A stretch of DNA of 64,000 nucleotides from Jeotgalibaca dankookensis (GTDB taxonomy: Bacteria > Bacillota > Bacilli > Lactobacillales > Aerococcaceae). Shown one piece after another: positions 53,866-62,703 of this stretch. Position 1 is the first letter of the stretch; each line of letters begins with the position of its first letter. The position numbers and the translations under genes were made by a program. The stretch spans positions 1,364,001 to 1,428,000 of the forward strand of contig NZ_CP019728.1 in the NCBI RefSeq assembly GCF_002005405.1. Direction: 5' to 3'. Below the pieces are notes generated by a model, which was not told where the DNA came from, did no database searches, and worked only from the letters and a program-made list of their open reading frames with translations.

Positions 53866-55191
53866 ATGTCAAAACGAACATTCACGGACGAGCAGGTTAC
53901 AGACCTATCCCACAACCCCTATGTTCAGAACGTCTCCCCCAAAGCCATCACCTACTCGGACGAGTTCAAGGTCCACTTCCTTGCGGAGTGGAAAAAGGGA
54001 AAGACTGCCCGACAGATTTTCATGGAGGCGAGTCTCCCAGTGGAGGTCCTAGGCGAGCGGCGAATCCACACCGCTGCCAACCGCTGGAAGAAGGCCTATC
54101 AGGAGAGCGGGATCACGGGCGTACGAGATCAGCGCAAGGGCGCATCGGGGCGCCCCCGCCTCACGGAGCTTTCGACCGAAGAGCAGCTCCGCCGGGCCAA
54201 GCAGGAGAATGTCCTCCTCAGACAGGAGAATGAGCTGTTAAAAAAAATCGACTTCGCAGAAAGGAGGGGAAATGAGTTAAGCAAGCAGGAGCGGTTCGCC
54301 CTCATCCAACAGGTGACGAGTCGCCCCGGCTCGCTCTCCGTCAGGAGAGCTTGTCTGATTCTGGAAGTATCCAATTCCGGCTACTACGCGCATTTCTCCC
54401 CCGAGAACCAATGCAAAAGGCAGGAGAAGGAAGAGGAGGACCAGAGGTGGCGCGACCGTGTTCTGGAAGCAATGGCCTATAAACGGGTGGCGAAAGGTTC
54501 CCGTGCCATTGTCATGTACTTCCTCAACACGAAGAAAACTGTAGTGAACCGCAAGAAAGTCCAGCGGATCATGCGAAAGTATGGACTCCAGTGTCCTATC
54601 CGCCGTGCGAACCCGTACCGAAAAATCGCAAAAGCCACACAAGAACATCGCACCGTTCCGAACCGGCTCCAGCGGCAGTTTGATCAGTCAGCGCCGAAGA
54701 AGGTGCTCCTGACTGATATTACCTATCTCCGGGGAAAAGACGGCTTCCTAGGCTACCTCTCTACCATCTTGGATGGCGCCACAAAGGAGGTTTTAGCCTA
54801 CGCTGTCGCCGACCGAATCACCTTGGACATAGCTCTCGATACGGTGAAAGATCTAGTGGCAAAACATGGAGAGGACCTCCCTGCGCAAGCCCTCCTCCAT
54901 TCCGACCAAGGGTCGCACTACACTAGCCCCATCTTCCAGAAACTGGTGCAGAAGAATGGCCTAACCCAATCTATGTCCCACCGTGGGAACTGCTGGGACA
55001 ACGCCCCACAGGAGAGCTACTTCGGCCACCTAAAGGACGAAATTCCTTACGAGGAGTGTCATTCACTGAAGGAGTTACAGTCTGTCATTATCAACTATAT
55101 GGACTACTACAACCACGAGCGCGGCCAATGGAAACTGAAAAAGCTGACCCCGGTTTCCTACCGGGATCAGCTCTTGAAACAAGTAGCCTAG
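53866..55191 (+). CDS. IS3-family transposase, single-frame form
   Basis: 441 residues. N-terminal helix-turn-helix region (SDEFKVHFLAEWKKGKTARQIFMEASLP), a leucine-zipper-like stretch (QLRRAKQENVLLRQENELLKK), then an integrase-type DDE domain: Asp in LLTDITYLRG, Asp in LHSDQGSHYTS, and Glu in NCWDNAPQESYFGHLKDE. Most IS3 elements split these parts into orfA and orfB joined by a -1 frameshift; here they are fused in one frame (…EGKIDFAERRGNELSKQERF-like junction near residue 135), so no frameshift is needed. AAGAGGAGG precedes the ATG. Codon use is GC-rich, pointing to recent arrival from another host. Confidence 0.93.
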   Translation: MSKRTFTDEQVTDLSHNPYVQNVSPKAITYSDEFKVHFLAEWKKGKTARQIFMEASLPVEVLGERRIHTAANRWKKAYQESGITGVRDQRKGASGRPRLTELSTEEQLRRAKQENVLLRQENELLKKIDFAERRGNELSKQERFALIQQVTSRPGSLSVRRACLILEVSNSGYYAHFSPENQCKRQEKEEEDQRWRDRVLEAMAYKRVAKGSRAIVMYFLNTKKTVVNRKKVQRIMRKYGLQCPIRRANPYRKIAKATQEHRTVPNRLQRQFDQSAPKKVLLTDITYLRGKDGFLGYLSTILDGATKEVLAYAVADRITLDIALDTVKDLVAKHGEDLPAQALLHSDQGSHYTSPIFQKLVQKNGLTQSMSHRGNCWDNAPQESYFGHLKDEIPYEECHSLKELQSVIINYMDYYNHERGQWKLKKLTPVSYRDQLLKQVA

Positions 55192-55277
55192 ATTCTCTCT
55201 TTTTTAAACTGTCCTTGACTTGGGATCCAGATTAATTAATTCCTACCTCTTTTCTTTATGGATAAAATAAATAATGG

Positions 55278-56276
55278 TTATTCTCCAAAAACTTTTACTA
55301 AGAAACGACCAGTCATTTTTCCATCTATCATTTTTTGAAATGCTGCTGGTAATTCTTCTAGCTGTAATTCTTGATCAACAAAACTTGTCAAGTCACTTGG
55401 TTTCAAATCAGTTGCTAAACGCTGCCAGAGTTTTTGACGTTCTTCTTGAGGAACTTGCACAGAATTTATTCCTTTTAATGTGATACCTCGTAAAATAAAG
55501 GGTAAAACAGTCGCACTAAATTTAATTCCACCTGCGTTGCCACTTAGAGCAATTGTACCGTTTTCTTTTACTTGAGCTAGATAATCAGCAAGTTTATCGC
55601 CACCAACGGGATCAATAATTGCTTGCCATTTCTGAGAAGAAAGCGGCCGTGCTTTTTCAAGCTGGTTTTCCTCTGGTGTTTGAATGTTACTTGCTCCTAA
55701 ATTCTGTAAAAAAGTAGAACTCGTTTCCTTTTTACGAGACTCTGCAATAACCGTATAGCCCTTTTGACTGAGCATTTTGACCGCCATACTCCCTAAACCA
55801 CCCGTCGCACCACGTACCAATACAGGCAAATCTGCGGGGTTGCCACCATTTTTCTCAAGAGCATCAACGGATTGGCCTGCGGTAAATCCTGCTGTACCCA
55901 GAATCATCGCTTCTTTTAAGGTTAACCCGTCTGGAAGGGGCACCACCCATTCGGCCGGAACACGCGCATATTCACTGTAGCCCCCGTCATGCGAGACACC
56001 CAGGCCATAGCTCGTTACAATAACGAAATCTCCTACTTTTATTTTCGGGTCGTCAGATTCAACCACTTCTCCACTCAAGTCAATGCCCAAAACGATTGGA
56101 TATTCTCTGATTACACCGCTTTTTGCGTTTGTTGCTGCTAATGCATCTTTATAATTAACACTAGAATAGTGGACCTTAATGACTACATTTCCTTGTGACA
56201 GCTCTTGTATTTCTAATTCTTTCAACTCTAAGTTAACGTTACCTTCTGAATCGAGAAATGCTTGTAAGGCTTTCAT
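55278..56276 (-). CDS. YhdH/YhfP family quinone oxidoreductase (acryloyl-CoA reductase AcuI-like)
   Basis: 332-residue medium-chain dehydrogenase/reductase without zinc. Features: VHYSSVNYKDALAAT, GIDLSGEVVESDDPKI, LGTAGFTAGQSVDALEKNG, and the NADPH loop VRGATGGLGSMAVKMLSQKGY with VIAESRKKE, whose Ser-Arg-Lys suits NADPH. The YhdH/AcuI branch reduces activated double bonds such as acryloyl-CoA; the native substrate here is unknown. Its stop lies next to the split terminator of the convergent hypothetical gene. Own transcript. Confidence 0.9.
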   Translation of the reverse strand: MKALQAFLDSEGNVNLELKELEIQELSQGNVVIKVHYSSVNYKDALAATNAKSGVIREYPIVLGIDLSGEVVESDDPKIKVGDFVIVTSYGLGVSHDGGYSEYARVPAEWVVPLPDGLTLKEAMILGTAGFTAGQSVDALEKNGGNPADLPVLVRGATGGLGSMAVKMLSQKGYTVIAESRKKETSSTFLQNLGASNIQTPEENQLEKARPLSSQKWQAIIDPVGGDKLADYLAQVKENGTIALSGNAGGIKFSATVLPFILRGITLKGINSVQVPQEERQKLWQRLATDLKPSDLTSFVDQELQLEELPAAFQKMIDGKMTGRFLVKVFGE

Positions 56277-56311
56277 ATGATCGCTCCTTATTATTTTTTA
56301 ACGACTAAGAC

Positions 56312-56340
56312 AAAAAAACCGGCCTATAAAAGCACCGGAA
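56312..56340 (-). terminator. Terminator after ald
   Basis: CCGG(T)GC...GGCCGG hairpin with one bulge and seven T on the minus strand, just after the alanine dehydrogenase stop. Confidence 0.75.
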
Positions 56341-56346
56341 GTTTTA

Positions 56347-57459
56347 TTATAGTAATGTACTAACTTCAACGTATTCTTTTTCAAGGGACTCTGCGACATC
56401 GGAGTTGGTAACTTTTCCTTTGAAAACATTAATACCAGTTAAAATTGTATTGTCGGTAGTTGCTGCTTCGTGAACACCTAACTTAGCAATTCGAGCTGCA
56501 TATGGTAAGGTCGCATTCGTCAAAGCAATTGTCGACGTACGCGCAACAGCACCTGGCATATTCGGTACAGCATAATGAAGAACACCATGTTTTGTATAAG
56601 TTGGGTCATCATGTGTAGTTGTGTGACTTTCAGTTTCAAAAATACCACCTTGGTCAACTGCGATATCCACGATAACGGAACCTGGTTCCATTTGTTTAAC
56701 CATTTCTTCTGTTACAAGCGCTGGTGCTTTACGTCCTGGTATTAGAACAGCTCCAATCGCGATATCCGCGTCTTTCAATGCTTCTTCAATATTTACAGAA
56801 TTTGACATCAAAGTAATAACTTCATTCCCATATAATTCTTCGATTTCAGCCAATACCTCTGGTTTAACGTCTAAAACGGTACAGTGTGCGCCCATTCCCA
56901 AAGCAATTTGCAAAGCGTTACGCCCAGTAACACCACCACCGATAATAACTACTTTCCCGTTTTGAACGCCTGGTACACCACCAATTAATGTTCCTTTACC
57001 ACCATTGTGGCTTTCTAGGAAGTGAGAACCAATTTGAACGGCTAAACGTCCGGCAATAACACTCATTGGATTTAATAGCGGTAAGGTATTATTCTCATCA
57101 ACCATTGTTTCGTAACCAATAGCAGTTACGCCTGATTCTTCTAAAGCTGTTGTCAATTCTAATTCGTTAGCAAGGTGTAAATAAGTAAATAGGATTAATC
57201 CTTCACGGAAATATTTAAATTCAGATGGTTGCGGCTCTTTGACTTTAATAACCATATCTGTTGCCCATACTTTTTCAGCAGAGGGTTCGATAGTTGCGCC
57301 TGCTTCAATATATTGCTCATCTTCAAAACCAGAACCAATACCACCACCTTGTTGCACTAAGACAGTGTGGCCCTGACGAACCAACAGCTCAGCACCAATT
57401 GGTGTTAGCCCTATACGATTTTCATTGTTTTTAATTTCTGTAGGTACTCCTATTATCAT
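56347..57459 (-). CDS. ald: Alanine dehydrogenase
   Basis: 370 residues from the ATG at 57459, chosen because GGAGG lies eight bases upstream. Catalyses reversible oxidative deamination of L-alanine to pyruvate and ammonia with NAD. Typical sequence: [59 protein letters not shown] loop [29 protein letters not shown] and [25 protein letters not shown]. It starts 95 bases after the B12-mutase-like gene on the same strand with no clear terminator in between, so it may be co-transcribed; a short palindrome TAGATTTGTTAATCTA lies in its leader (57483-57498). Confidence 0.95.
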   Translation of the reverse strand: MIIGVPTEIKNNENRIGLTPIGAELLVRQGHTVLVQQGGGIGSGFEDEQYIEAGATIEPSAEKVWATDMVIKVKEPQPSEFKYFREGLILFTYLHLANELELTTALEESGVTAIGYETMVDENNTLPLLNPMSVIAGRLAVQIGSHFLESHNGGKGTLIGGVPGVQNGKVVIIGGGVTGRNALQIALGMGAHCTVLDVKPEVLAEIEELYGNEVITLMSNSVNIEEALKDADIAIGAVLIPGRKAPALVTEEMVKQMEPGSVIVDIAVDQGGIFETESHTTTHDDPTYTKHGVLHYAVPNMPGAVARTSTIALTNATLPYAARIAKLGVHEAATTDNTILTGINVFKGKVTNSDVAESLEKEYVEVSTLL

Positions 57460-57554
57460 ATAATTATTTCCTCCAAGTTTCGTTAGATTTGTTAATCTAC
57501 TTTTTAAGTGTAACACGAATCGGACAAATTATAAAAAGATTTACTTGATAGGCT

Positions 57555-59462
57555 CTATAATACAAACTTATTTCTAATTTGTTTGAGGCGGTATTGTATC
57601 TCTTTTATATTTTGGATTGCTCGATTTGCTATCTGGTCAGCGGAGACAACTTTCCCCTTATCATCCATAACCCAGACACCGCCTAGATAAGGTTTGGTTG
57701 CCCAGTGAGTCGCATATTCAAATTCCTCTTTTTCTGCCCACAAGTAAGGTGTAGGCATGAATCCGGATGCAAAAATTATATAAAGACCTTCTGGTGAATA
57801 AGGGTCCGGCACATGTGCTTCAATCGCACTAATCATCGTTTGAACGCGTTCCAACAAGATTTCTGTTCTTTCCATAACGTCTTTATCTTTGTTCATATCC
57901 GCTACTAAACCTAATCGGCGCAAACGGCGATAGGTTTGTATAGCTGTTTGTGTGATTTGAACGCTCTCATTAATAACAGCTGGAGTTGCTAAGTGATCGG
58001 CCTCTGTATAGCTAACAACATGTAAGACTGATGGACTTTGTTCATTGTGTGGCTCAATATCATCAATCAAAGCTGAAACAGCTGCTAACTGGATTCGTGC
58101 CATCTCTAAATCTGGTGAAAAATAATCTAAACCAGCACGTGGCTGTAATAGTACTCGAAAGTTCTCATCTTCTAAAGTCCTTACTAATTTCAAAGTCGCA
58201 CGTGCTTTTGCTAAATCTTGTATACCCCATGTATAACGTGGTGTATTCATCATGGTCTGCAGGACAAACGTCTGAATTCCTGCTTTCTTAGCAAGTTTAG
58301 CAGCTAAGAAAGCTGAAAGGACATAGGTGGTATCGTCTGAACCGCGGAAACTAAAATGGTGCGGTGTATTCGCTTCAAAGGGTTTCTTTGTTGTAGCAAT
58401 ATATTGCATCGTTTTAAAATGCGCTACTAAATTCGTGTAAACATCATATGGACCTCTGCCATCCATACGATTAAACCACCATAAAGATAGAGCATGCCAA
58501 GCAATATTTAAATGATTTTCATAAATTTTAGCCATTTCTGTAATTCTTTGCGTTCCCGAATAAGTCCTTACAAGCATCGGACTTGCAGCTTCCATAATTT
58601 GTTCCAGCTCTTGCGCACTGTTGATGGGTACGCCTCCACCGTTAGGTTTATCCAACCAATCCTCACCAAAATTTGACTGTGACAGTTGAGAGCTTCCAAT
58701 GGAGAGGATATCAAGATAACCAGTTTGTGATAGATGTTGGCACCAATTTAGAAATTCTGCTACATTTTCTTCGCGTGTAGCAGAAGCCGAAAAGGGACCC
58801 ACATGGGCACGCATTAACGGTAAAAAATTAGGAGTCAAACTATTTTCAAGTCGTTTCATTAACGTATCGTTTCTGTGACCTTTATCCGGATAAGCAGGCC
58901 GTTCAATTGGTTTCCAATCTAAATAAGATTTCGTTTGAATAATGCCTTTAGCAAAATCTAAAAGTGTTTCATCATGCTTACTGCCTTCTAAAATTTCCAC
59001 AGGAATCTTCTCTTCTGGGACACCATATTTTTTTAATGTTTCCTGCGGTGATTCACTGCCTTGAAAAGTTAAGATGGATGAACTGAATTGTTCTTGAATC
59101 AAGCGACACGATTTCGGTAACCCAGCAAAAGAAATGCCTCTTATTTGGCCTCCTTGGTAATCCCATAGATTATTTGAGCGCAATGCATACATGACGTAAC
59201 CCACCATAGCCAGTGCAACCTCTTCATCTAATCGGTAACTTAAGGCCACATGGGTTACTTTATTTATCTTTAACCAGTTAATAAACTTTTCTTGGTTGGA
59301 TGAATAACGAATATCATTTAAATAACGAGAAACTTCTTCATCACCTGTAATAACTTGATAACCACAGGAACGTAATAACTCACTGGCTGCATTTAAACCT
59401 AATGTATGAGCATCAAGTGATGGTTTCATCATCGCAAATACTTCATCGTCTTTTATCAACAT
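57555..59462 (-). CDS. Fused coenzyme-B12-dependent mutase-like protein (B12-binding domain + glutamate-mutase-E-like barrel)
   Basis: 635 residues. N-terminal B12-binding Rossmann domain (about 1-150): the base-off cobalamin motif DxHxxG is seen as SLDAHTLGLNAASELLRSCG, followed by HVALSYRL and GGQIRGISFAGLP as the other two conserved loops. The C-terminal ~450 residues form a probable TIM barrel (GYLDILSIGSSQLSQSNFG, GGGVPINSAQELEQIM, MLVRTYSGTQRI, WWFNRMDGRGP) with a layout like the epsilon subunit of methylaspartate (glutamate) mutase. In that enzyme the two parts are separate chains; here they are one. The substrate is unknown. Eleven bases behind the opine-dehydrogenase-like gene. Confidence 0.75.
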   Translation of the reverse strand: MLIKDDEVFAMMKPSLDAHTLGLNAASELLRSCGYQVITGDEEVSRYLNDIRYSSNQEKFINWLKINKVTHVALSYRLDEEVALAMVGYVMYALRSNNLWDYQGGQIRGISFAGLPKSCRLIQEQFSSSILTFQGSESPQETLKKYGVPEEKIPVEILEGSKHDETLLDFAKGIIQTKSYLDWKPIERPAYPDKGHRNDTLMKRLENSLTPNFLPLMRAHVGPFSASATREENVAEFLNWCQHLSQTGYLDILSIGSSQLSQSNFGEDWLDKPNGGGVPINSAQELEQIMEAASPMLVRTYSGTQRITEMAKIYENHLNIAWHALSLWWFNRMDGRGPYDVYTNLVAHFKTMQYIATTKKPFEANTPHHFSFRGSDDTTYVLSAFLAAKLAKKAGIQTFVLQTMMNTPRYTWGIQDLAKARATLKLVRTLEDENFRVLLQPRAGLDYFSPDLEMARIQLAAVSALIDDIEPHNEQSPSVLHVVSYTEADHLATPAVINESVQITQTAIQTYRRLRRLGLVADMNKDKDVMERTEILLERVQTMISAIEAHVPDPYSPEGLYIIFASGFMPTPYLWAEKEEFEYATHWATKPYLGGVWVMDDKGKVVSADQIANRAIQNIKEIQYRLKQIRNKFVL

Positions 59463-59473
59463 CTCATCACCTC

Positions 59474-60541
59474 TTATTGTAAAATTTTGTAAGCTGAAAT
59501 ATTATTAGTCTTTATTAATTCATGAAGATTTCGTCCCTCTTGACGGAAATCAATGTCTAAAAGGCTTGAAGCCAAATCAATTACTAATTGGATAGTTTTC
59601 ATTTCTAAACCGATTTCTTTTCCAACTGCTTCAAGAGGGACAAGTCCCATCGGGATATCCTCCGTAATATACCGATGTTGGAGCGTCTGAGGAGCTTGGA
59701 TACTCTCATAAGCCAGATTGTTTTGAATCACTTGATAAAGACTGTTTCCCTCAATCTGGTAGGTTCGCTTCATCCATTCTTTAACTGATTCAACTGGGGT
59801 ACCTAGTTTTTCAGCAACCTCCATACGTTCTTGATCCATTTTTTCAATAAATCTTGCAATGGTTGGACTAATTCCGGTGCGGTAATAACAAAAATTATCT
59901 TCCGGACTCTCCACCCACCCAACATTTAACAAAATAGGTGCACAGTGTAGAATCATCCCTACATTGCCGATTGATGTTTCAATCATCGACTTCGCTGGGA
60001 TAAACATGCTTTGCAAACAAACCGGCATACTAGTAATTAATGCTTGGTTGTCATTCGCATCAATCGTAGAAATGAGAACATCATTTTTTAATGCATAAAC
60101 TTCAACAGCTCTATCTGAGGTTTTTCGACAGGTATAAATGATAGTTTGTGTTTCTGCAACAATTGGATTAACTGTGGCATTGACTTGCTTAAAACTGTGG
60201 ATAAACTCCATAGCTCCAAACGTTCGTCCCGGATTTAGGACGATTGTAGTTGGTTTTAACAACGCATATCCTATTTTTTTAGCTAGTTCTGCATGGGAAA
60301 AGGCAGGTGTTGTCACGAAAACCATTTCTGCTCCCTCTAAGGCATCTCCCAAATTACTCGTGACCAATGCAATTCTTGCCTTTCCATTAATAACTCCTGA
60401 ACAATTTATAACAGGATTTTCCAACAATTTTTCAATATGTTGTTCGGTTCGATTCCATAATGTCACGGTATTCCCTTCTAAGGTTAAGTGTGCTGCCATC
60501 GCAAGTCCTGAATTTCCTGCACCTAGTACGGTCACTTTCAT
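59474..60541 (-). CDS. NAD/NADP octopine/nopaline dehydrogenase family protein
   Basis: 355 residues. N-terminal Rossmann fold KVTVLGAGNSGLAMAAHLTLEGNTVTLWNRT, where the Asn-Arg after the second strand favours NADP. C-terminal helical opine-dehydrogenase domain: SIGNVGMILHCAPILLNVGWVES contains the conserved His-x-x-x-Leu-x-Asn region, with GISPTIARFIEKMDQERMEVAEKLG after it. Opine dehydrogenases join an amino acid and a keto acid by reductive amination or run in reverse. Being the first gene of a catabolite-repressed operon favours breakdown. Ribosome site GGGGTGAGG before the ATG. Exact substrate unknown. Confidence 0.85.
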   Translation of the reverse strand: MKVTVLGAGNSGLAMAAHLTLEGNTVTLWNRTEQHIEKLLENPVINCSGVINGKARIALVTSNLGDALEGAEMVFVTTPAFSHAELAKKIGYALLKPTTIVLNPGRTFGAMEFIHSFKQVNATVNPIVAETQTIIYTCRKTSDRAVEVYALKNDVLISTIDANDNQALITSMPVCLQSMFIPAKSMIETSIGNVGMILHCAPILLNVGWVESPEDNFCYYRTGISPTIARFIEKMDQERMEVAEKLGTPVESVKEWMKRTYQIEGNSLYQVIQNNLAYESIQAPQTLQHRYITEDIPMGLVPLEAVGKEIGLEMKTIQLVIDLASSLLDIDFRQEGRNLHELIKTNNISAYKILQ

Positions 60542-60563
60542 ATCCTCACCCCATCTAATCCCG

Positions 60564-60593
60564 GTATATTAACAGTAATTGTTAACGCTTTCA
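60564..60593 (-). promoter_or_regulatory. Promoter and cre box of the opine/B12-mutase operon
   Basis: The cre box TGAAAGCGTTAACA (60580-60593, minus strand) fits the consensus fully. It overlaps the -35 region ATGAAA and the 17-base spacer to a -10 TAATAT at about 60565-60570. CcpA binding there would repress the operon, so it is likely a catabolic unit. Confidence 0.7.
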
Positions 60594-60666
60594 TTTGCTT
60601 TAATCATAAATCAAAGTAATGATTATTTCAATCAGATTTTTTAATATTGCGATAACCATTTTTTCA

Positions 60667-60713
60667 TAAAAAAAGAGTAGAATCAAAAACACTTAAGTTT
60701 CTGACTCTACTAT
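60667..60713 (-). terminator. Terminator after lacD
   Basis: Long imperfect hairpin (AGTAGAGTCAGAAAC with GTTTTTGATTCTACT, two non-Watson-Crick positions) followed by seven T on the minus strand. Confidence 0.85.
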
Positions 60714-60732
60714 TTTCTTATAATTTTACTTT

Positions 60733-61740
60733 TTATTCTTGGACACTTACCTTTTCAGTCCATGGTTGTGCGGCTACTTTAATTACTTCATTTAAATCTT
60801 CGATATTTTTTCTTCCTTGGGTACGCAACCACTCTCTTGCTGCCTCTTCACCGTCACGGGCAAAAATAGCTACCGAATCTTTCCAAGTTGCACGGCCACA
60901 TAAAACGCCATTAAATTTAGACTCTGCTTCTTTTGCAAAACGAATGGTTTCTTGGAATAGTTCTGCTGAAACTCCTGCACTTAGGAAAATAAATGGTAGA
61001 TGTGTTGCTTCAGATTGATCGCGGAAATGTTGTAACGCCTCTTCGCGCGTATAAACAACTTCTCCTCCTTCTGGTGCAAATCCTTCTACATAAGTCATAT
61101 TTACAGGTACTTCCATTTTTAAAACATCGACTCCATATCGTTCTTCTGAAAAGATACGCATGGATTCATTGACTTTATGAGGTTTCACTTTTGCAAATTC
61201 TGCTGATTTTGCATCATCATTTTCAGCATCATAGGTAACAATTTCTAAGAAGAAAGGAATATCTTCTGCCATACATTCAGATCCAATACGTTCAGTAAAC
61301 GCATGCTTGATATCATTTATTTCTTGATCTTCGTCCACATCGTAATAAAGCAGAAGTTTCACTGCATCCGCTCCTGTTTCTTTAATACGTTTTGCAGACC
61401 AAATTGGCAGTAAATCAGGTAAGCGACCAACAGCATTCACGTCATAACCAGTTTTTTCATAAGAAATGAGGAGACCAGCATTTTTGTCGCGTAATTCTGC
61501 AGCGGGCATGCCGTATTCTGGATCTAACAGAATGGAAGTGGAGTATTTAGTAAGCTCACGGGAAACTTCTTTTTTAAAGTTAATAATACCTTCATCGCCC
61601 ACTTCTTTCGAACTGTTTGCGGCAATCATTTTCTTCAAAGAACCACGTTGATCAATAGCTAAAGCGTTAATTAAATGATTTTCATCGGATAGATTTTCTA
61701 AGTAAGCATATTTTTTTGGACTTATTTTTAACATTTTCAT
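60733..61740 (-). CDS. lacD: Tagatose 1,6-bisphosphate aldolase
   Basis: About 335 residues; the ATG two codons in (61734) has the better spaced GGGG site. Class I aldolase that splits tagatose-1,6-bisphosphate into dihydroxyacetone phosphate and glyceraldehyde-3-phosphate. Typical sequence: [55 protein letters not shown] with the Schiff-base Lys, [17 protein letters not shown] and GRATWKDSV. Third gene of an operon behind the ROK kinase and LacC, six bases after lacC. Together with LacC it completes the last two steps of the tagatose-6-phosphate route for galactose or galactosamine. Confidence 0.93.
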   Translation of the reverse strand: MKMLKISPKKYAYLENLSDENHLINALAIDQRGSLKKMIAANSSKEVGDEGIINFKKEVSRELTKYSTSILLDPEYGMPAAELRDKNAGLLISYEKTGYDVNAVGRLPDLLPIWSAKRIKETGADAVKLLLYYDVDEDQEINDIKHAFTERIGSECMAEDIPFFLEIVTYDAENDDAKSAEFAKVKPHKVNESMRIFSEERYGVDVLKMEVPVNMTYVEGFAPEGGEVVYTREEALQHFRDQSEATHLPFIFLSAGVSAELFQETIRFAKEAESKFNGVLCGRATWKDSVAIFARDGEEAAREWLRTQGRKNIEDLNEVIKVAAQPWTEKVSVQE

Positions 61741-61746
61741 ACCCCT

Positions 61747-62688
61747 TTATAATTTTTTAATTGTGACTTGATTGAAATATTCATGAAACAAGTCTTTGTT
61801 AACGGTTCCTGTTGTCATCTCCATCGTATTTAGCATACCAGTTGTCATAGCTGTTCTCAATAATTCCTCAGGTGCTAGAGCTTGATTAAGCGCTACGGCA
61901 ATTCCAGCTACTGTCGCATCACCAGAACCAACTGGATTAACGACTTCAATAGAAGGAATGGATACTTGATAAAAATCATGTTTATGTTTTGCAAATGCAC
62001 CAGCCGCGCCTAATGAAGTAATCACCCAATCAATCTGATTGTAACGTGGTGTTTCCAGTATTTCTTGCCACTCTGAAGGATTCGTTGATAACTCCTTGTT
62101 TTCAATGGCACTTAATTCATCATAATTGGGTTTGATTGCCGCAATTTTTAGCGAAGAATCTTCTAATACTTCAATCAAAACGGACCCCGATGTATCAAGT
62201 ACGACTGGTATATCTTTTTGATTTGCTAAAGAGATAAGACGTTTGTAAACATCCGCTGTCATACCTTTTGGTAAACTGCCAGAAATTGTTAACACAGAAA
62301 TATTTTCAGTTTCTAAGAGTTGCTGGAAATATTCTAAAAAAGCTGCTGTTTCTTCTTCAGAAATATGAGGTCCTTTTTCTAGTATTTCTGTTTGTTTCCC
62401 CTCATGCAGAATGGCAATACAGTTTCTAGATTCTTTATTGATTTTAAAGAAATATTCACGTAAGTGCTGCTCAGCTAATTTTTCGGTTATAAAATTACCG
62501 AGCGTTCCACCGATGATGCCTGTCGCACCCACTTCTAAACCTAAGTCATGAATCACACGTGCCACATTCAAACCTTTCCCCCCAGCAGTTTTGCTGACAT
62601 CCGTAACCCGGTTAACATCGTCTAATAGAAAGGTTTCTAAACGGTAGCCGATATCTACTGATGGGTTCATTGTGACTGTTAATATCAT
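61747..62688 (-). CDS. lacC: Tagatose-6-phosphate kinase (PfkB family)
   Basis: 313-residue sugar kinase. Start MILTVTMNPSVDIGYRL and GGKGLNVARVIHDLG are the PfkB substrate loop; the ATP/anion-hole motif reads NPVGSGDATVAGIAVAL with the catalytic Asp. The order with lacD makes tagatose-6-phosphate the likely substrate; fructose-1-phosphate kinases are the close alternative but are not usually beside lacD. 15 bases after the ROK gene. Confidence 0.9.
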   Translation of the reverse strand: MILTVTMNPSVDIGYRLETFLLDDVNRVTDVSKTAGGKGLNVARVIHDLGLEVGATGIIGGTLGNFITEKLAEQHLREYFFKINKESRNCIAILHEGKQTEILEKGPHISEEETAAFLEYFQQLLETENISVLTISGSLPKGMTADVYKRLISLANQKDIPVVLDTSGSVLIEVLEDSSLKIAAIKPNYDELSAIENKELSTNPSEWQEILETPRYNQIDWVITSLGAAGAFAKHKHDFYQVSIPSIEVVNPVGSGDATVAGIAVALNQALAPEELLRTAMTTGMLNTMEMTTGTVNKDLFHEYFNQVTIKKL

Positions 62689-62703
62689 TTCTTACTTCAC
62701 CCC

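Larger units (their letters stand above)
53697..55229 (+). mobile_element. IS3-family insertion sequence
   Basis: A 1533-bp element much richer in G+C than its surroundings. The imperfect terminal inverted repeats are 34 bases long (53697-53730 and 55196-55229): both start with TGGA, end with TTTAAAAAAGAGA and match at 23 positions. It carries one transposase gene. I find no clear target duplication beside the ends (AAAC on the left, GATT on the right). It lies in the loop of a former terminator. Confidence 0.85.

Noticed and set aside
54277-54648. 123-codon frame opposite the transposase
   Set aside because: GC-rich coding sequence commonly gives long antisense frames; no start signal and no known domain.
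53697-55229. Target-site duplication beside the IS element
   Set aside because: Bases flanking both ends (AAAC and GATT) do not match in 3-4 positions, so no duplication is claimed.
60138-60572. 144-codon frame opposite the opine-dehydrogenase-like gene
   Set aside because: Antisense shadow of a well-supported gene; no ribosome site.
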